Below, piece by piece: positions 26,199 to 35,758 of a DNA stretch of 64,000 nucleotides. The notes beneath the pieces were generated by a model. The model was not told where the DNA came from. It made no database searches and saw only the letters and a program-made list of their open reading frames with translations. The position numbers and the translations under genes were made by a program. This stretch comes from Candidatus Thermochlorobacteriaceae bacterium (GTDB taxonomy: Bacteria > Bacteroidota > Chlorobiia > Chlorobiales > Thermochlorobacteraceae). Location: contig JAJUFC010000001.1 in assembly GCA_029263855.1 (NCBI GenBank), positions 186,001 through 250,000 on the forward strand, written 5' to 3'. Position 1 is the first letter of the stretch. Each line of letters opens with the position of its first letter.

Positions 26199-28679
26199 AT
26201 GAAACTTTCTCTCGCGTGGCTCAAAACCTTTGCGCCCAACCTTTCAAGCGATATCAGCACAATGGCTTCGCGCCTGACCGCACTCGGCATTGAAGTTGAA
26301 GGCATTGAGCAACTCGGCGGCACATTTACGAGTGTTGTGATTGGAAAAGTGATTGAGTGCAAAAAGCACCCAAATGCTGATAAACTTTCATTGTGTAAAG
26401 TCAATGTGGGTAAGGCGAATCCGTCGGGCGAACTTCTCTCAATCGTCTGTGGCGCGCCAAATGTAGCGGCAGGTCAAACCGTGCCTGTGGCGTTGGTCGG
26501 CGCAGAGCTAAAAATGAAATCGGGTGAGACGCTGAAAATCAAAAAGTCTAAAATTCGCGGCGAAGTCTCCGAAGGCATGATTTGCGCCGAAGACGAACTC
26601 GGACTTTCCGACAATCACGATGGCATTATGGTGCTTCCCGATGAATACGCCATCGGCGAACCGTTTGAAACCTACTTTCAACGCGATACCGTCTTCGAGA
26701 TTTCCATCACGCCGAACCGCCCCGATTGGCTCTCGCACCAAGGCGTAGCACGCGAACTTATCGGCGAGCGCAATCTCGAACGCATAGAGGCACCACATCT
26801 GAATTTTTCAACATCAACAAGTCGCATTACGATTGAAGATGCCGTTGGCTGTTCGCATTATGTTGCAGTCGTCATTGAGGGCGTGAAAGTTTCCCCTTCG
26901 CCCGATTGGCTTCAAACCTTGCTTCGTGCGATTGGCTTGCGACCGATTAACAACATTGTGGACATTACAAACTATGTGCTCCACTCGATTGGTCAGCCGC
27001 TTCATGCCTTTGATTTGGATATGCTCAAAGAACAGCGAATTGTGGTGCGAAGCAACTGTTCAGGCAAGTTCAAAACCTTAGACGGCAAAGAGCGCGAATT
27101 GAAAGAAGGCATGACGATGATTTGCGATGCGGAAAAGCCAGTCGCGATTGGTGGCGTGATGGGCGGTTTGGAGTCGGAAATTTCATTACAAACAACGAGC
27201 GTGCTGTTGGAATCGGCATATTTCAATCCGTCTAAAATCCGAAAGACGGCGAAAACATTGGGCATTTCAACCGATGCGTCGTATCGCTTCGAGCGCGGTG
27301 TCGACCGAGCGCAAATTCGCTACGCGGCGGAATTAGCCACGAAATTAATGCTCGACCTTGCGGGCGGAAAGGTGATTGAATCAAGCGAAGTTGAGATTGA
27401 AAAGCCAAAGACGATTGAAATTGCATTGAATCCAAAACGAGCCAAAGCCTTGATTGGTGCGGAAATTTCCGATGATACCATGACAGCAGTGCTGGAGCAT
27501 ATCGGCATTCGCGAAGTGAGAGCGGAAGGTGAAAAGAAAATGTTTGCCGTGCCGAGCTTTCGCGTCGATATGTCAGAGGAAGCGGATTTAGTTGAAGAAA
27601 TCGTGCGCGTTTATGGCTACGACAACATTCCGCCGTCCGAAAAAATGAACGCCACGTATCCGCAAAGTTACGACCGACTCTCAACCTTCGACGACCAACT
27701 GCGCGAGATGATGATGGGGTTCGGCTTCCGCGAAATTCTCACCAATCCGCTCTTGCCGCTGGACGAAGTGAAAGAATTCATCGAGAATCCGATTCGCACG
27801 CTGAACCCTGTGAGCGAAGAAATGGACGCGCTTCGTCCGTCGCTCTTGCCGTCGTTCCTCAAAGTGGTGGCGCACAACCTCAATCGGGGCAATAAAGATA
27901 TGCGGCTGTTTGAAATCGGGCATACCTTCGAGCCTGACGAAAAGGGCACTTACATCAAAGGATTTGGCGAGCATAACCGATTAGGTATCCTTATCACGGG
28001 AAAGCGTTACCCGACGAGTTGGAGCTTGCCAAAAGAAGATGCAGATTTTTTTGATTTGAAAGGCGTTGCTGAATTGCTCTTAAAACGATTAGGGTGCTTT
28101 GATAAATCGAAGTTTGTTGCTTATACTCACAACCGCTTGCGCCTTGAAATTCAAGCAGTTTCACAAGTTGAAGCAACGCTTAAAAAGAGTTCCAATGGCG
28201 CAAGAAGCAATGCTTCCGAAAGCATTGCAGGAATGCTGGAAATCGTGCCGAAAAACATTTTAAGGCGATATGAAATTGAACAGCCCGTCTTTTATGCAGA
28301 ATTTGATGTGAGCCTGTTGAAGCAATCGACAAGTTTATCGATACGATACCAAGAGCCTGCAAAATTTCCTGCCGTTTTGCGCGATCTCGCCTTTTTCGTT
28401 CCGACTCATGTGAAAGCGTCAGACATGACGGAGGAGATGTTAAAGACCGATAAAGCGATTCAAAGCATTACGATTTTTGATGTTTATGAGCCGAAGCGAG
28501 AGCCGAAAAAGGAGTCGAGCAAGGAAGAGCAAGCGGGAGAAGCCAAACGAAGCGTTGCGTTTTCGTTAAAGCTCGTCAGTTATGAGCGCACAATGACCGA
28601 TGAGGAAATTGCGCGCATCACCGCGAGCGTCGCTGAACGGATAAGTTCAAAATTTGGTGCGGAGTTGCGTCAGGCGTGA
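26199..28679 (+). CDS. pheT: Phenylalanine--tRNA ligase beta subunit
   Basis: An 826-residue protein of the bacterial PheT type. Domains in order are the EMAP-type tRNA-binding domain (about 40-150, VVIGKVIECKKHPNADKLSLCKV), the B3/B4 domain with PNRPDWLSHQGVARE, B5 (about 405-475), the catalytic-like core (EADLVEEIVRVYGYDNIP; NLNRGNKDMRLFEIGHTF) and the C-terminal ferredoxin-like anticodon domain (FPAVLRDLAFFV to FSLKLVSYERTMTDEEI). A short Lys/Glu-rich insert (EPKREPKKESSKEEQAGEA) sits within the last domain. It charges tRNA-Phe together with PheS, whose gene is not adjacent here, unlike the common pheST arrangement. Confidence 0.95.
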   Translation: MKLSLAWLKTFAPNLSSDISTMASRLTALGIEVEGIEQLGGTFTSVVIGKVIECKKHPNADKLSLCKVNVGKANPSGELLSIVCGAPNVAAGQTVPVALVGAELKMKSGETLKIKKSKIRGEVSEGMICAEDELGLSDNHDGIMVLPDEYAIGEPFETYFQRDTVFEISITPNRPDWLSHQGVARELIGERNLERIEAPHLNFSTSTSRITIEDAVGCSHYVAVVIEGVKVSPSPDWLQTLLRAIGLRPINNIVDITNYVLHSIGQPLHAFDLDMLKEQRIVVRSNCSGKFKTLDGKERELKEGMTMICDAEKPVAIGGVMGGLESEISLQTTSVLLESAYFNPSKIRKTAKTLGISTDASYRFERGVDRAQIRYAAELATKLMLDLAGGKVIESSEVEIEKPKTIEIALNPKRAKALIGAEISDDTMTAVLEHIGIREVRAEGEKKMFAVPSFRVDMSEEADLVEEIVRVYGYDNIPPSEKMNATYPQSYDRLSTFDDQLREMMMGFGFREILTNPLLPLDEVKEFIENPIRTLNPVSEEMDALRPSLLPSFLKVVAHNLNRGNKDMRLFEIGHTFEPDEKGTYIKGFGEHNRLGILITGKRYPTSWSLPKEDADFFDLKGVAELLLKRLGCFDKSKFVAYTHNRLRLEIQAVSQVEATLKKSSNGARSNASESIAGMLEIVPKNILRRYEIEQPVFYAEFDVSLLKQSTSLSIRYQEPAKFPAVLRDLAFFVPTHVKASDMTEEMLKTDKAIQSITIFDVYEPKREPKKESSKEEQAGEAKRSVAFSLKLVSYERTMTDEEIARITASVAERISSKFGAELRQA

Positions 28680-28782
28680 TAAAAACGCCCAAATGAAAAG
28701 AGGCAATGACGGTGAACTTACCCGAACGGCAAACTCAACCAAGCGCAAGTCGTTGCCAATCTCACAAATAGTCAGAGTTAGA

Positions 28783-28810
28783 CCGATAAAATCGTTCCGA
28801 CAAAATCGTT
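28783..28810 (+). repeat. Tandem duplication of 14 bp
   Basis: CCGATAAAATCGTT at 28783-28796 is followed at once by CCGACAAAATCGTT. The pair ends 7 bp before the zapB-like start codon and may be a small regulatory or slippage repeat. Confidence 0.6.
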
Positions 28811-28817
28811 GAAAGGT

Positions 28818-29147
28818 ATGAAAAACATCGATGGAGAGATTGGAAGACTGACCATAAACGTTGAGCAACTCGTTGACCGTCTGCAACTGCTTCAAGAAGA
28901 AAATCGCGCATTGAAACAGAAAGCGTCGACCCTGACCAAGCAATTAGCAAAACTTTATGCGGAACTCGGCGAAGCCAAAGAAACCATAAAGTCGTTGCAA
29001 GAGAACTTACAGGCGACGCGCGAAGAAGAACAAATCAACGACCCTTTTGCTCCGATGATAATTTCATATGAAGAGAAGTTGCTTATCAGACGTCAGTTGG
29101 AGCATTTGTTAGAACAAGTCAATTTAGAGTTGCATCGGCTGTCCTGA
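28818..29147 (+). CDS. Coiled-coil protein, ZapB-like
   Basis: A 109-residue protein whose first 75 residues form an uninterrupted heptad pattern (QLVDRLQLLQEENRALKQKA, TKQLAKLYAELGEAKETI), i.e. a coiled coil. A short C-terminal segment has two more helices (SYEEKLLIRRQLEHLLEQVN). Its position directly before zapA and its size suggest a ZapB- or FtsB-like division partner. The sequence is too low in information for a firm name. ATG at 28818 is preferred to an in-frame TTG 9 bases upstream. Confidence 0.65.
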   Translation: MKNIDGEIGRLTINVEQLVDRLQLLQEENRALKQKASTLTKQLAKLYAELGEAKETIKSLQENLQATREEEQINDPFAPMIISYEEKLLIRRQLEHLLEQVNLELHRLS

Positions 29148-29213
29148 ATGTAGGACGCGCAGAAAGTGAGTGGGTTGAGTGTGAATCATGAATCGTGTTG
29201 AAGGGAACATCAA

Positions 29214-29603
29214 ATGCAATCGCTGAAAGTTCGAATTTTAAGTGAAGAATACGCATTCCGAGCCGAAAATCCGGAACTGACGCGCGCCGCCGTTGAAGAG
29301 GTCAATCGCTTGATTGGCGAGTATCGTCAAAAAATTTCTGACTACTCGCCCGTCCGACTGGCTGTTTTAGCGGCGACAAGCCTCGCCGAAAAAGTGCTTG
29401 AACACGAGCAACGCCTCAACGCTATTCAGGAAGAATTAGAGCGACTGAATCGTTACGTGACGACCTCAATCGAAGAGAATCGTTCCGAAAGCCGAAAGCA
29501 AGATGAGCAAATTCGGCTTGCAGAGTCGGAAGTGGATTTGGCAAGCGCGATGCGCCGCGCCGAACAAGATGCTTCCGCCGCCGACCAATCAGGGCAAGCG
29601 TAA
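29214..29603 (+). CDS. zapA: Cell division protein ZapA
   Basis: A 129-residue ZapA family protein. The N-terminal domain (SLKVRILSEEYAFRAENPEL, then AAVEEVNRLIGEYRQK and VRLAVLAATSLAEKVL) has the fold pattern of ZapA, which binds FtsZ and bundles its filaments. A long C-terminal coiled coil follows. It sits after the ZapB-like gene and before a probable 6S RNA and rny, an arrangement that recalls zapA-ssrS in Proteobacteria. Confidence 0.82.
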   Translation: MQSLKVRILSEEYAFRAENPELTRAAVEEVNRLIGEYRQKISDYSPVRLAVLAATSLAEKVLEHEQRLNAIQEELERLNRYVTTSIEENRSESRKQDEQIRLAESEVDLASAMRRAEQDASAADQSGQA

Positions 29604-29692
29604 CGACGCTCGAACGCTCGAAAAAAAAGTTCTTTGAAATCAAAGGCTATCAAGTTTAAGTCCGCACCAATAGCCCGATTGCGATTACGCTA

Positions 29693-29860
29693 TTAAAGAA
29701 TCGATAAATTATACTCTTAGGGAGCTTGTCTCTTGGCGTTGAACGCAGGCCTCGCTTCGCTTCGGCGGAGTGGTAAATCCGTTCGCTTCTTGAACAGCAC
29801 GCCACAGTGGAAGCATGAGACGCGAAGGCAGCACCCACCGTAATCATCTGGATTCTTTAA
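29693..29860 (+). ncRNA. ssrS: Probable 6S RNA
   Basis: About 168 nt between zapA and rny fold into one long interrupted hairpin. The ends pair over 10 bp (TTAAAGAATC 29693-29702 with GATTCTTTAA 29851-29860). Further in, GTCTC (29728-29732) pairs with GAGAC (29817-29821) and GGCGT (29735-29739) with ACGCC (29799-29803), leaving internal loops and a terminal stem-loop region. A rod of this length with a central bubble just after zapA is the expected form of 6S RNA, which binds the housekeeping RNA polymerase. The strand is inferred from the neighbours. No protein frame spans it. Confidence 0.6.
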
Positions 29861-29971
29861 TCCTATACTCAATCGGATTGTTGCTCTGCGGACTTTTTGT
29901 TTTTCTTTTTTTTACTAACCGCCCCGAACATTCGGGACTTAACTGTTTGAGAAACATTATCATATACCACT

Positions 29972-31546
29972 ATGGAGATTGCGATTAATTTTGTTCTTCT
30001 CATCATCGCAAGCGTGCTCTTTTTCATTGTCGGCTTTTTCGTTGGGCGATTCCTGCTCGATCGCGTCGGCACAACGAAATTGCTTGAAGCCGAAGAGCGT
30101 GCCGTGCAAATTATCCAAGAAGCGCAACGCGAAGCCGAAGCGCAAAAAGCGGCAAAGCTCGAGGAACTCAACGAAGAATGGAAACGAAAGAAGCGTGAAT
30201 TTGAACAAGAGGTAAGCGTCAAGAACGACAAGTTCGCCCAAGTTCAGAAGCAAATTAAAGTCAAAGAAGACACCTTGATGCGCCGCATTGAGCAAACGCA
30301 GAAGCGCGAAAAGTCGCTCGAAGACCTCAAAAAAGAACTCACCCAAAAGCAAAATCAACTGGCGCAACGCTCGGCGGAGTTGGAACAACTCATCGCCGCG
30401 CAAAACGCTCGTCTCGAAGCGCTCAGCGGAATGAACGCCGAAGACGCAAAAGCAATGCTGATGGAAAATATGCTCGCCCAAGCCAAAAGCGAAGCGGCGG
30501 CGCAACTGCAAACCATTGAGCAAGAAACGAAAGAAAAAGCCCAGCGCGTCGCCGAGCGCATCATTCTTTCCGCCATTGAACGCACCTCGCTCGACCAAGC
30601 CGCCGAAAATGCCATCACCACCATTCACCTCCAAAGCGACGAGCTCAAAGGTCGAATCATCGGACGCGAAGGGCGCAACATCAAAGCCTTTGAAAACATC
30701 ACGGGCGTGGACATTATCGTCGACGATACGCCCGAAGTCGTCATTCTCTCTTGCTTTGACCCCATTCGCCGCGAACTGGCAAAAATGACCTTGCAACGCT
30801 TGCTCGTGGACGGCATTATTCACCCTGGCGCGATTGAAAAATCGTATCAACTTGCCGAAAAAGAATTGGAAGAAGTCATTCTTAGCACGGGCGAAGACAC
30901 CATTGTGCAACTCGGCATTCCGAACCTTCACCCCGATATTATGCGCCTTATCGGCAAGATGAAGTTCCGTTCAAACTACGGACAAAACTTACTAAAACAC
31001 TCCAAAGAAGTTGCCATGCTTGCAGGCTTAATGGCGGCGGAATTAAAACTCGATGCTAAACTCGCCAAACGCGCGGGCTTGCTACACGACATCGGAAAAA
31101 TGCTTGACCAGCCTGATAGTTCCCACTCAATCGCCGGCGCGGAGTTTTTGAAAAAATACAAAGAACATCCCGCTGTTATCAATGCGCTTTTAGCCCACCA
31201 CGGCGAAGTACCAAAAGAAAATCCGATTGCGGATTTGGTCGATGCCGCCAATGTCATTTCGGGCGCGCGTCCCGGCGCACGCGGCGCGGTTACGCCCGAA
31301 GGCTACATCAAGCGGCTTGAAAGTTTGGAAGAAATCGCCAAGCAATTTCCCGGCGTCGTCAAAACCTACGCGCTTCAAGCAGGACGAGAAATTCGCGTGA
31401 TTGTCGAAGGCGAAAAAGTGGCGGACGGACAAACGGACATTTTGGCGCGAGACATCGCCAAGAAAATTAACGAGTCGGTTCAATATCCAGGGCAAATCAA
31501 AATCACGGTCGTGCGTGAAACGCGCTCCGTTGCTTACGCACGATGA
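29972..31546 (+). CDS. rny: Ribonuclease Y
   Basis: A 524-residue membrane-anchored endoribonuclease that starts mRNA decay. An N-terminal transmembrane helix (VLLIIASVLFFIVGFFVGRFLL) is followed by a long Lys/Glu/Gln coiled coil (about 30-190), a KH domain (about 210-275, GRIIGREGRNIKAFENITGVDIIVDD) and an HD domain (about 335-430) with HSKEVA, the metal-binding HD of LLHDIGKM, and LLAHHGEV. Length and order match RNase Y of Bacillus and Bacteroidota. Confidence 0.95.
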   Translation: MEIAINFVLLIIASVLFFIVGFFVGRFLLDRVGTTKLLEAEERAVQIIQEAQREAEAQKAAKLEELNEEWKRKKREFEQEVSVKNDKFAQVQKQIKVKEDTLMRRIEQTQKREKSLEDLKKELTQKQNQLAQRSAELEQLIAAQNARLEALSGMNAEDAKAMLMENMLAQAKSEAAAQLQTIEQETKEKAQRVAERIILSAIERTSLDQAAENAITTIHLQSDELKGRIIGREGRNIKAFENITGVDIIVDDTPEVVILSCFDPIRRELAKMTLQRLLVDGIIHPGAIEKSYQLAEKELEEVILSTGEDTIVQLGIPNLHPDIMRLIGKMKFRSNYGQNLLKHSKEVAMLAGLMAAELKLDAKLAKRAGLLHDIGKMLDQPDSSHSIAGAEFLKKYKEHPAVINALLAHHGEVPKENPIADLVDAANVISGARPGARGAVTPEGYIKRLESLEEIAKQFPGVVKTYALQAGREIRVIVEGEKVADGQTDILARDIAKKINESVQYPGQIKITVVRETRSVAYAR

Positions 31547-31578
31547 TTAACCACGTCGCAACGAAAGGTCAAAACGAA

Positions 31579-31604
31579 AAAAGGGGCTACGCAAGCCCCT
31601 TTTC
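31579..31604. terminator. Bidirectional terminator between rny and tmRNA
   Basis: AGGGGCT (31582-31588) pairs with AGCCCCT (31594-31600), with A-rich sequence before and T-rich sequence after. It can end the rny transcript on + and the tmRNA transcript on -. Confidence 0.8.
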
Positions 31605-31609
31605 GTTTG

Positions 31610-32007
31610 TGGAGATGGCGGGAATCGAACCCGCGTCCAGAACGCTGTTAAAATCAGCCACCACGCTCATCTTCGGCTGTTGGAGTTCGCTTCCGACGAC
31701 GCAACCGACGGCGGTTCGGAAACTATCTCAACTGCGTATTCGCCAAGTCCGTTGAGAACAAACTTTGCGAAGCCTACGTGCGAGCCAAGCTCAAGCACCG
31801 GTTATGACGCAGGTCGAGCGTTCGTGTAGGCATCGAACTGCCCGACGGCGTGGTCTGACTAATTAACTTGTGCTAATTAGGCAGCCATTGCGTAAGAATA
31901 ATCTTCCGCATTTACAAGTTGCACAGACTTCTTTAACGAGTCCATCCGTGCGGAAACTCGGAGCGCAACTGATTCCGCCAGTCATCCTGTCGAAACCTGT
32001 CATCCCC
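31610..32007 (-). ncRNA. ssrA: tmRNA (trans-translation RNA)
   Basis: Read on the reverse strand, the RNA begins GGGGATGACAGGTTTCGACA, the typical tmRNA 5' end, and finishes with the tRNA-like arm GGACGCGGGTTCGATTCCCG followed by CCATCTCCA, so the terminal CCA is encoded. The tag frame at 31912-31877 reads NAEDYSYAMAA followed by TAA; the first resumed codon may be the preceding GTA or the AAT, which I cannot settle. It rescues ribosomes stalled on broken messages and tags their products for proteolysis. The tag resembles the ADDYSYAMAA tag of Chlorobium, which supports placement in Chlorobi. Confidence 0.95.
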
Positions 32008-32091
32008 ATTTTATCAAAGAACATTAGGCAAATCGAGGGCGTAAATATACGCAAAATATCCTTTTGGGATTCACTCACAGCCCTATATGTT

Positions 32092-32130
32092 GTAAGAAAA
32101 TCGTCGTAAGAAAATCGTCGTAAGAAAATC
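32092..32130. repeat. Tandem 14-bp repeat, 2.8 copies
   Basis: GTAAGAAAATCGTC occurs twice in full (32092-32105, 32106-32119) and once in part. The array abuts the stop codon of the reverse-strand outer-membrane protein gene. Confidence 0.75.
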
Positions 32131-35100
32131 AAAACACGGCTCTCACTTCGGCGCGCGCGGTGTGAATGGTGCGCCCAATCGGCAAGGCTCTGCCGTCGTA
32201 GCCGCCTGATGCGGTGATGTAGTTGCTGACGCGGTAATCGGCATCGATGCGCCAAATGACCGTAGTGCCAATCGCGTTGCCGCCCGTAAGTTCGAAGACG
32301 GCGTTGAAGAAATCCGCGTCGCGCAAGGTGGTTTGCAGTCGCTCGATTTGTCCGTTCAATCGCCCTTTGCCGCGAAACGAGTAAATCGCGCGAAGTTGTT
32401 GCGAATTGATGTTGGCTTTCGCGCTCACGCCACCGAGCGTTTGAGCAGGGCGTTCGTCGACGCGCTGTTCGAAAAGCGCACGAAACCCAAACTCTAAATC
32501 TTGAAACGGACGGTAAGAAATGTCGGGCGAAACGCTCACGCCGTTGATTTCAAATTGTCGCCCCGTCTCCACAAACGATGCGCCCGCAAGCCCCGCCGCG
32601 CGCGAGCGATTGTAAGTGGAAATTAAATTGAGCTCGAATCCAAGTTCGTAGCCGATTCGCGTAACAAACCGTGCACTGCGTTCAGCAAAGAGCCGCTTCT
32701 CGACGCCCAAACTAAATTGATTTTGAGAAACCCTCTGTTGAAATCGAAATCGAACATTGGTGATGTCGTTCTCGAAAAGAAACACGTCTTGTTGGACGGT
32801 AAAATTGCCTGCGAGCGTGGTTTGGTCGTTCAAAAATTTGGAGAAGTTCAAAAGGTAAATCGAGCGCAAGTCAGTTTCCGTGCTTCGCTCCTCGACGCGC
32901 AAGAGCGTTTCGCTTGAAAGTGCCGTGATGACGCTTCGAGCAAAGGTTGTTTTTTCGCGAATGATGCGCGAGGGACGCATACGCAAGCGAAAACTTGTCC
33001 GCAAATCAATCGTCGGGAAAAGTTCGTCAGACGGAAACGTCCGCAAGATGTATTGAAGCGTATCGTCGCCGACGTCGCCGATGAACGCGAGCGGAACGAA
33101 CTCATCGAATTCTTTCAAGCCGTTGCCGTTGCGGTCGCGCCAGATGTAATTGCCTGCGCCGTTGGGCACGACGAAAAACTGCCGCTCGGTTCGCGACGCT
33201 TTTTCGGTTTGAACGTCGTAAAGCCATTCGGCTTCGATGGCGGCGCGAAAAGGCGTGTATCGCACTTGAAAGCGCAGGAGAAATGTTTCCGCGTCAAGGT
33301 TGCCTTTCTCTTTGAATCGCTCTGAAAAAGTGCGCAGACGGTTGGTGAAATTGGCTTGTGCCGTCCATTCTTCAAGCGGCAAGAGTCGCCAATCGAGCAT
33401 AACGGTGCGTGCAATCGAGGCGGGAATGAGTTGCGCGTCGCCGAAAAATCGTGAGTCGAAGAGTTGGTCGGTGCGGTAGCCAAGCGAGAGATTTAATGTT
33501 TGTCCGAAAAACGTCGGAAGGCGTATGCCGCTGGTGAGGTCGAGAATTTCGTGGCTATCAGGTCGAAGCGTATCGGTGGAAATCGAGCGCGTTTGTTTAG
33601 AACTGCGTTCAAGATTGAGGAAAGGAATGAGCGTTAAAGATGTTGTTGGAAAAAATTGCAGTTCAAATTGGGCTTGCTGCCGAAGCCAATTAGCGCGTTC
33701 GTTGGTTTGCGCGTTTCGGCTGTCGGTGTAAGCGGCGTTGTAGGAAACTCTGCCGAGCGAATCTTTTCGCGCTTGCATATCGAAGGTTTGGCGCGTTGAG
33801 GAAAACAGCGTATCGCGTGCTACATCGCCGAAGCCATAGCGCAGTTCTATGGCTGAATTTGGCGCGTAAAAGAGTGAGGCGTTGCGAAGCCGCTCCGACG
33901 TTTGCGCCGTGAAAAGCGCGCGCCCATCGAAGTCAATCAAGTTGAAATCGCGCTCGAACTCGACGGGCAAGGTTCTATCGATGAACGCGAACTGTCGGTC
34001 GGTAAAGCGTTGCGAGGCGTTGAGCTCGAGTCGCCCGTAGTTTTTTCCAAACAGCATGAGCGATTTCGGGGCGAAATTAAATCCGACTTTATATGCCGTG
34101 CCGCGTCGCAAGCCGTCGTCAAGCCTGGAAAGTTTATTCAAATCGTTATCGGAAACCGCGCCTTCGGCTTCGAGTTTGAGCGATTCAAACGGCGAGGACT
34201 TCACGCCGAAGTCAATGATGTTTTGCGCGGTCGGAATCGGAAGCAATCGGAACGGGACGTAGTTGCCTTGCCCTTCGCCGACAAACTCGAAAATGCCAAA
34301 TGAGATGCGCCGATAACTGCCTTGCCCATCGCCTACCAAACTGAACGATGGACTCCACACCGCGCCCGAAACGCCCTGCCCTACAAAGCGAAAAATCTGA
34401 ATTGGCTGACCGTTCACGACGGTATCCACGCGCACATAACTGCCGCGCGGCACGCCCAAGTCGCTCACGCCAACGAAGGCGGAAGTATCGTTGGCTAAAA
34501 AACGATTCGCACCCGCTTGTGCAATGATGCGGCGTTGCTCTTCGGTGAGGTTGAAATCAATCGGCGCGTTTTCATCGTCCGATTCCGAGAGGTAGGACGT
34601 TTGAAGCGAGAGTTTGCCGCCGAACCAATCCGTTTTGATTTTTGAGGCGAGAAAGTTGCGCGGAAAAATGCGCTCGGTGAATTGAAAGTCGACGACGATG
34701 CGGCTTTGCGCCGTGATGAGCCTGCGCGGCTGAAAGAAAATTTCGCCCGTGCCGTATTCGATGATGTAGTCGTTGTTTTGTCCGCGCGTCTGCAACACGC
34801 CGTCGACATAAACGCGCTCCGAGCCGGCGAGCACCACGATGAACGCTCTGCCTTCGGGCGAGGTGAGCCGATACGGACCTTGCACGCCGTCCAGCCCGTT
34901 GAAATTATTGATGGCGAAGCGTCCGCGCGAAACGGCAAAGCCAAGCAAGGCTTCGGTATTCACAACGCCGAAGTCGTAGCGTCCTTCAACCTTTCCGCCC
35001 TGCAAGCGACGTGAAAGGTTCGCAAATTCGGTTTCCGCAAGGTCGAGGTTGAAGTCGCCAAGTGTGGCGGTTGCATTTTTGGAGCGCACTTCTACGAAAA

Positions 35101-35758
35101 CGCGGTCAAATTCTTGAATCGTTTGCGTGTTGCCTTCGGGCTGAATCGGCGTGTTTTCATCGGTGAGCGCGGCGGAAACTTCCACGCCGTCGGCAAGTTC
35201 GCCTTCGAGTTGCAAACGAAATCCCGAGTTCACGTTGAGGTCTTGATTTGAGCCGACCGTTACGCCGCGCACAATGCTTCCCGACTTGCGCAGTTTTGTG
35301 CCTTCGAAAATGTCGTCGACTTGCGCACGCTTTGCCGTTGTAAGCACTTGCACTGCCGTATCGAGCGTGAGCGAATCCATCGGCGCAACAAGTTCGCGTC
35401 GAGCGTATTCCGACTTGAATTGAAACGGCAACGTTCGGTATCGCACTTCAATCGTGTGTGGTTGCTCGTCGAGGAAAAGGTATCGCAAATAAATGATGCC
35501 CCTTTGATGGTCGATGCGAAATCGTGAGGAATCGAGTTGAAGATTATCGAAGAAAATTTTGACCGTGCCGCGATAGAGCGAACCGTCGGGCAGTTTGAGC
35601 GAATCAACAAACGTGGTGCGGAGTTTGAAGATGGTTTCGCCGCTCAACGTTTTTTGAACGGATAGCGTATCGGAAACTCGCGTGCTATCGGACACTTGCG
35701 CCGACGCTGAGGTCAGCGAGAAAAAAAGCATCGCGATATGAATCGTAAGACGAGGCAA
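32129..35758 (-). CDS. Giant putative outer-membrane beta-barrel protein
   Basis: About 1209 residues. The frame has no ATG before the signal peptide; a TTG at 35758 gives a well-formed one (LTIHIAMLFFSLTSASA-Q). The frame extends to 35815, but a promoter-like TTACTTTG lies there on this strand. An N-terminal domain (about 20-150) precedes a conserved segment KLRKSGSIVRGVTVGSNQDL and LQLEGELADGVEVSAALTDE, then many amphipathic strands ending VRAVF. The pattern (GTGEIFFQPRRLITAQSRIV; QTIQEFDRVFVEVRSKNATA) recalls large uncharacterised surface proteins of Chlorobi and Ignavibacteria. No function is known. It could be a T9SS-linked or polysaccharide-linked barrel; there is no direct evidence for either. 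Confidence 0.75.
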   Translation of the reverse strand: MPRLTIHIAMLFFSLTSASAQVSDSTRVSDTLSVQKTLSGETIFKLRTTFVDSLKLPDGSLYRGTVKIFFDNLQLDSSRFRIDHQRGIIYLRYLFLDEQPHTIEVRYRTLPFQFKSEYARRELVAPMDSLTLDTAVQVLTTAKRAQVDDIFEGTKLRKSGSIVRGVTVGSNQDLNVNSGFRLQLEGELADGVEVSAALTDENTPIQPEGNTQTIQEFDRVFVEVRSKNATATLGDFNLDLAETEFANLSRRLQGGKVEGRYDFGVVNTEALLGFAVSRGRFAINNFNGLDGVQGPYRLTSPEGRAFIVVLAGSERVYVDGVLQTRGQNNDYIIEYGTGEIFFQPRRLITAQSRIVVDFQFTERIFPRNFLASKIKTDWFGGKLSLQTSYLSESDDENAPIDFNLTEEQRRIIAQAGANRFLANDTSAFVGVSDLGVPRGSYVRVDTVVNGQPIQIFRFVGQGVSGAVWSPSFSLVGDGQGSYRRISFGIFEFVGEGQGNYVPFRLLPIPTAQNIIDFGVKSSPFESLKLEAEGAVSDNDLNKLSRLDDGLRRGTAYKVGFNFAPKSLMLFGKNYGRLELNASQRFTDRQFAFIDRTLPVEFERDFNLIDFDGRALFTAQTSERLRNASLFYAPNSAIELRYGFGDVARDTLFSSTRQTFDMQARKDSLGRVSYNAAYTDSRNAQTNERANWLRQQAQFELQFFPTTSLTLIPFLNLERSSKQTRSISTDTLRPDSHEILDLTSGIRLPTFFGQTLNLSLGYRTDQLFDSRFFGDAQLIPASIARTVMLDWRLLPLEEWTAQANFTNRLRTFSERFKEKGNLDAETFLLRFQVRYTPFRAAIEAEWLYDVQTEKASRTERQFFVVPNGAGNYIWRDRNGNGLKEFDEFVPLAFIGDVGDDTLQYILRTFPSDELFPTIDLRTSFRLRMRPSRIIREKTTFARSVITALSSETLLRVEERSTETDLRSIYLLNFSKFLNDQTTLAGNFTVQQDVFLFENDITNVRFRFQQRVSQNQFSLGVEKRLFAERSARFVTRIGYELGFELNLISTYNRSRAAGLAGASFVETGRQFEINGVSVSPDISYRPFQDLEFGFRALFEQRVDERPAQTLGGVSAKANINSQQLRAIYSFRGKGRLNGQIERLQTTLRDADFFNAVFELTGGNAIGTTVIWRIDADYRVSNYITASGGYDGRALPIGRTIHTARAEVRAVF

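Noticed and set aside
29960-30931. Reverse-strand frame of 323 codons opposite rny
   Set aside because: Shadow of the rny coding sequence; Phe/Leu-rich composition mirrors the Lys/Glu coiled coil of RNase Y.
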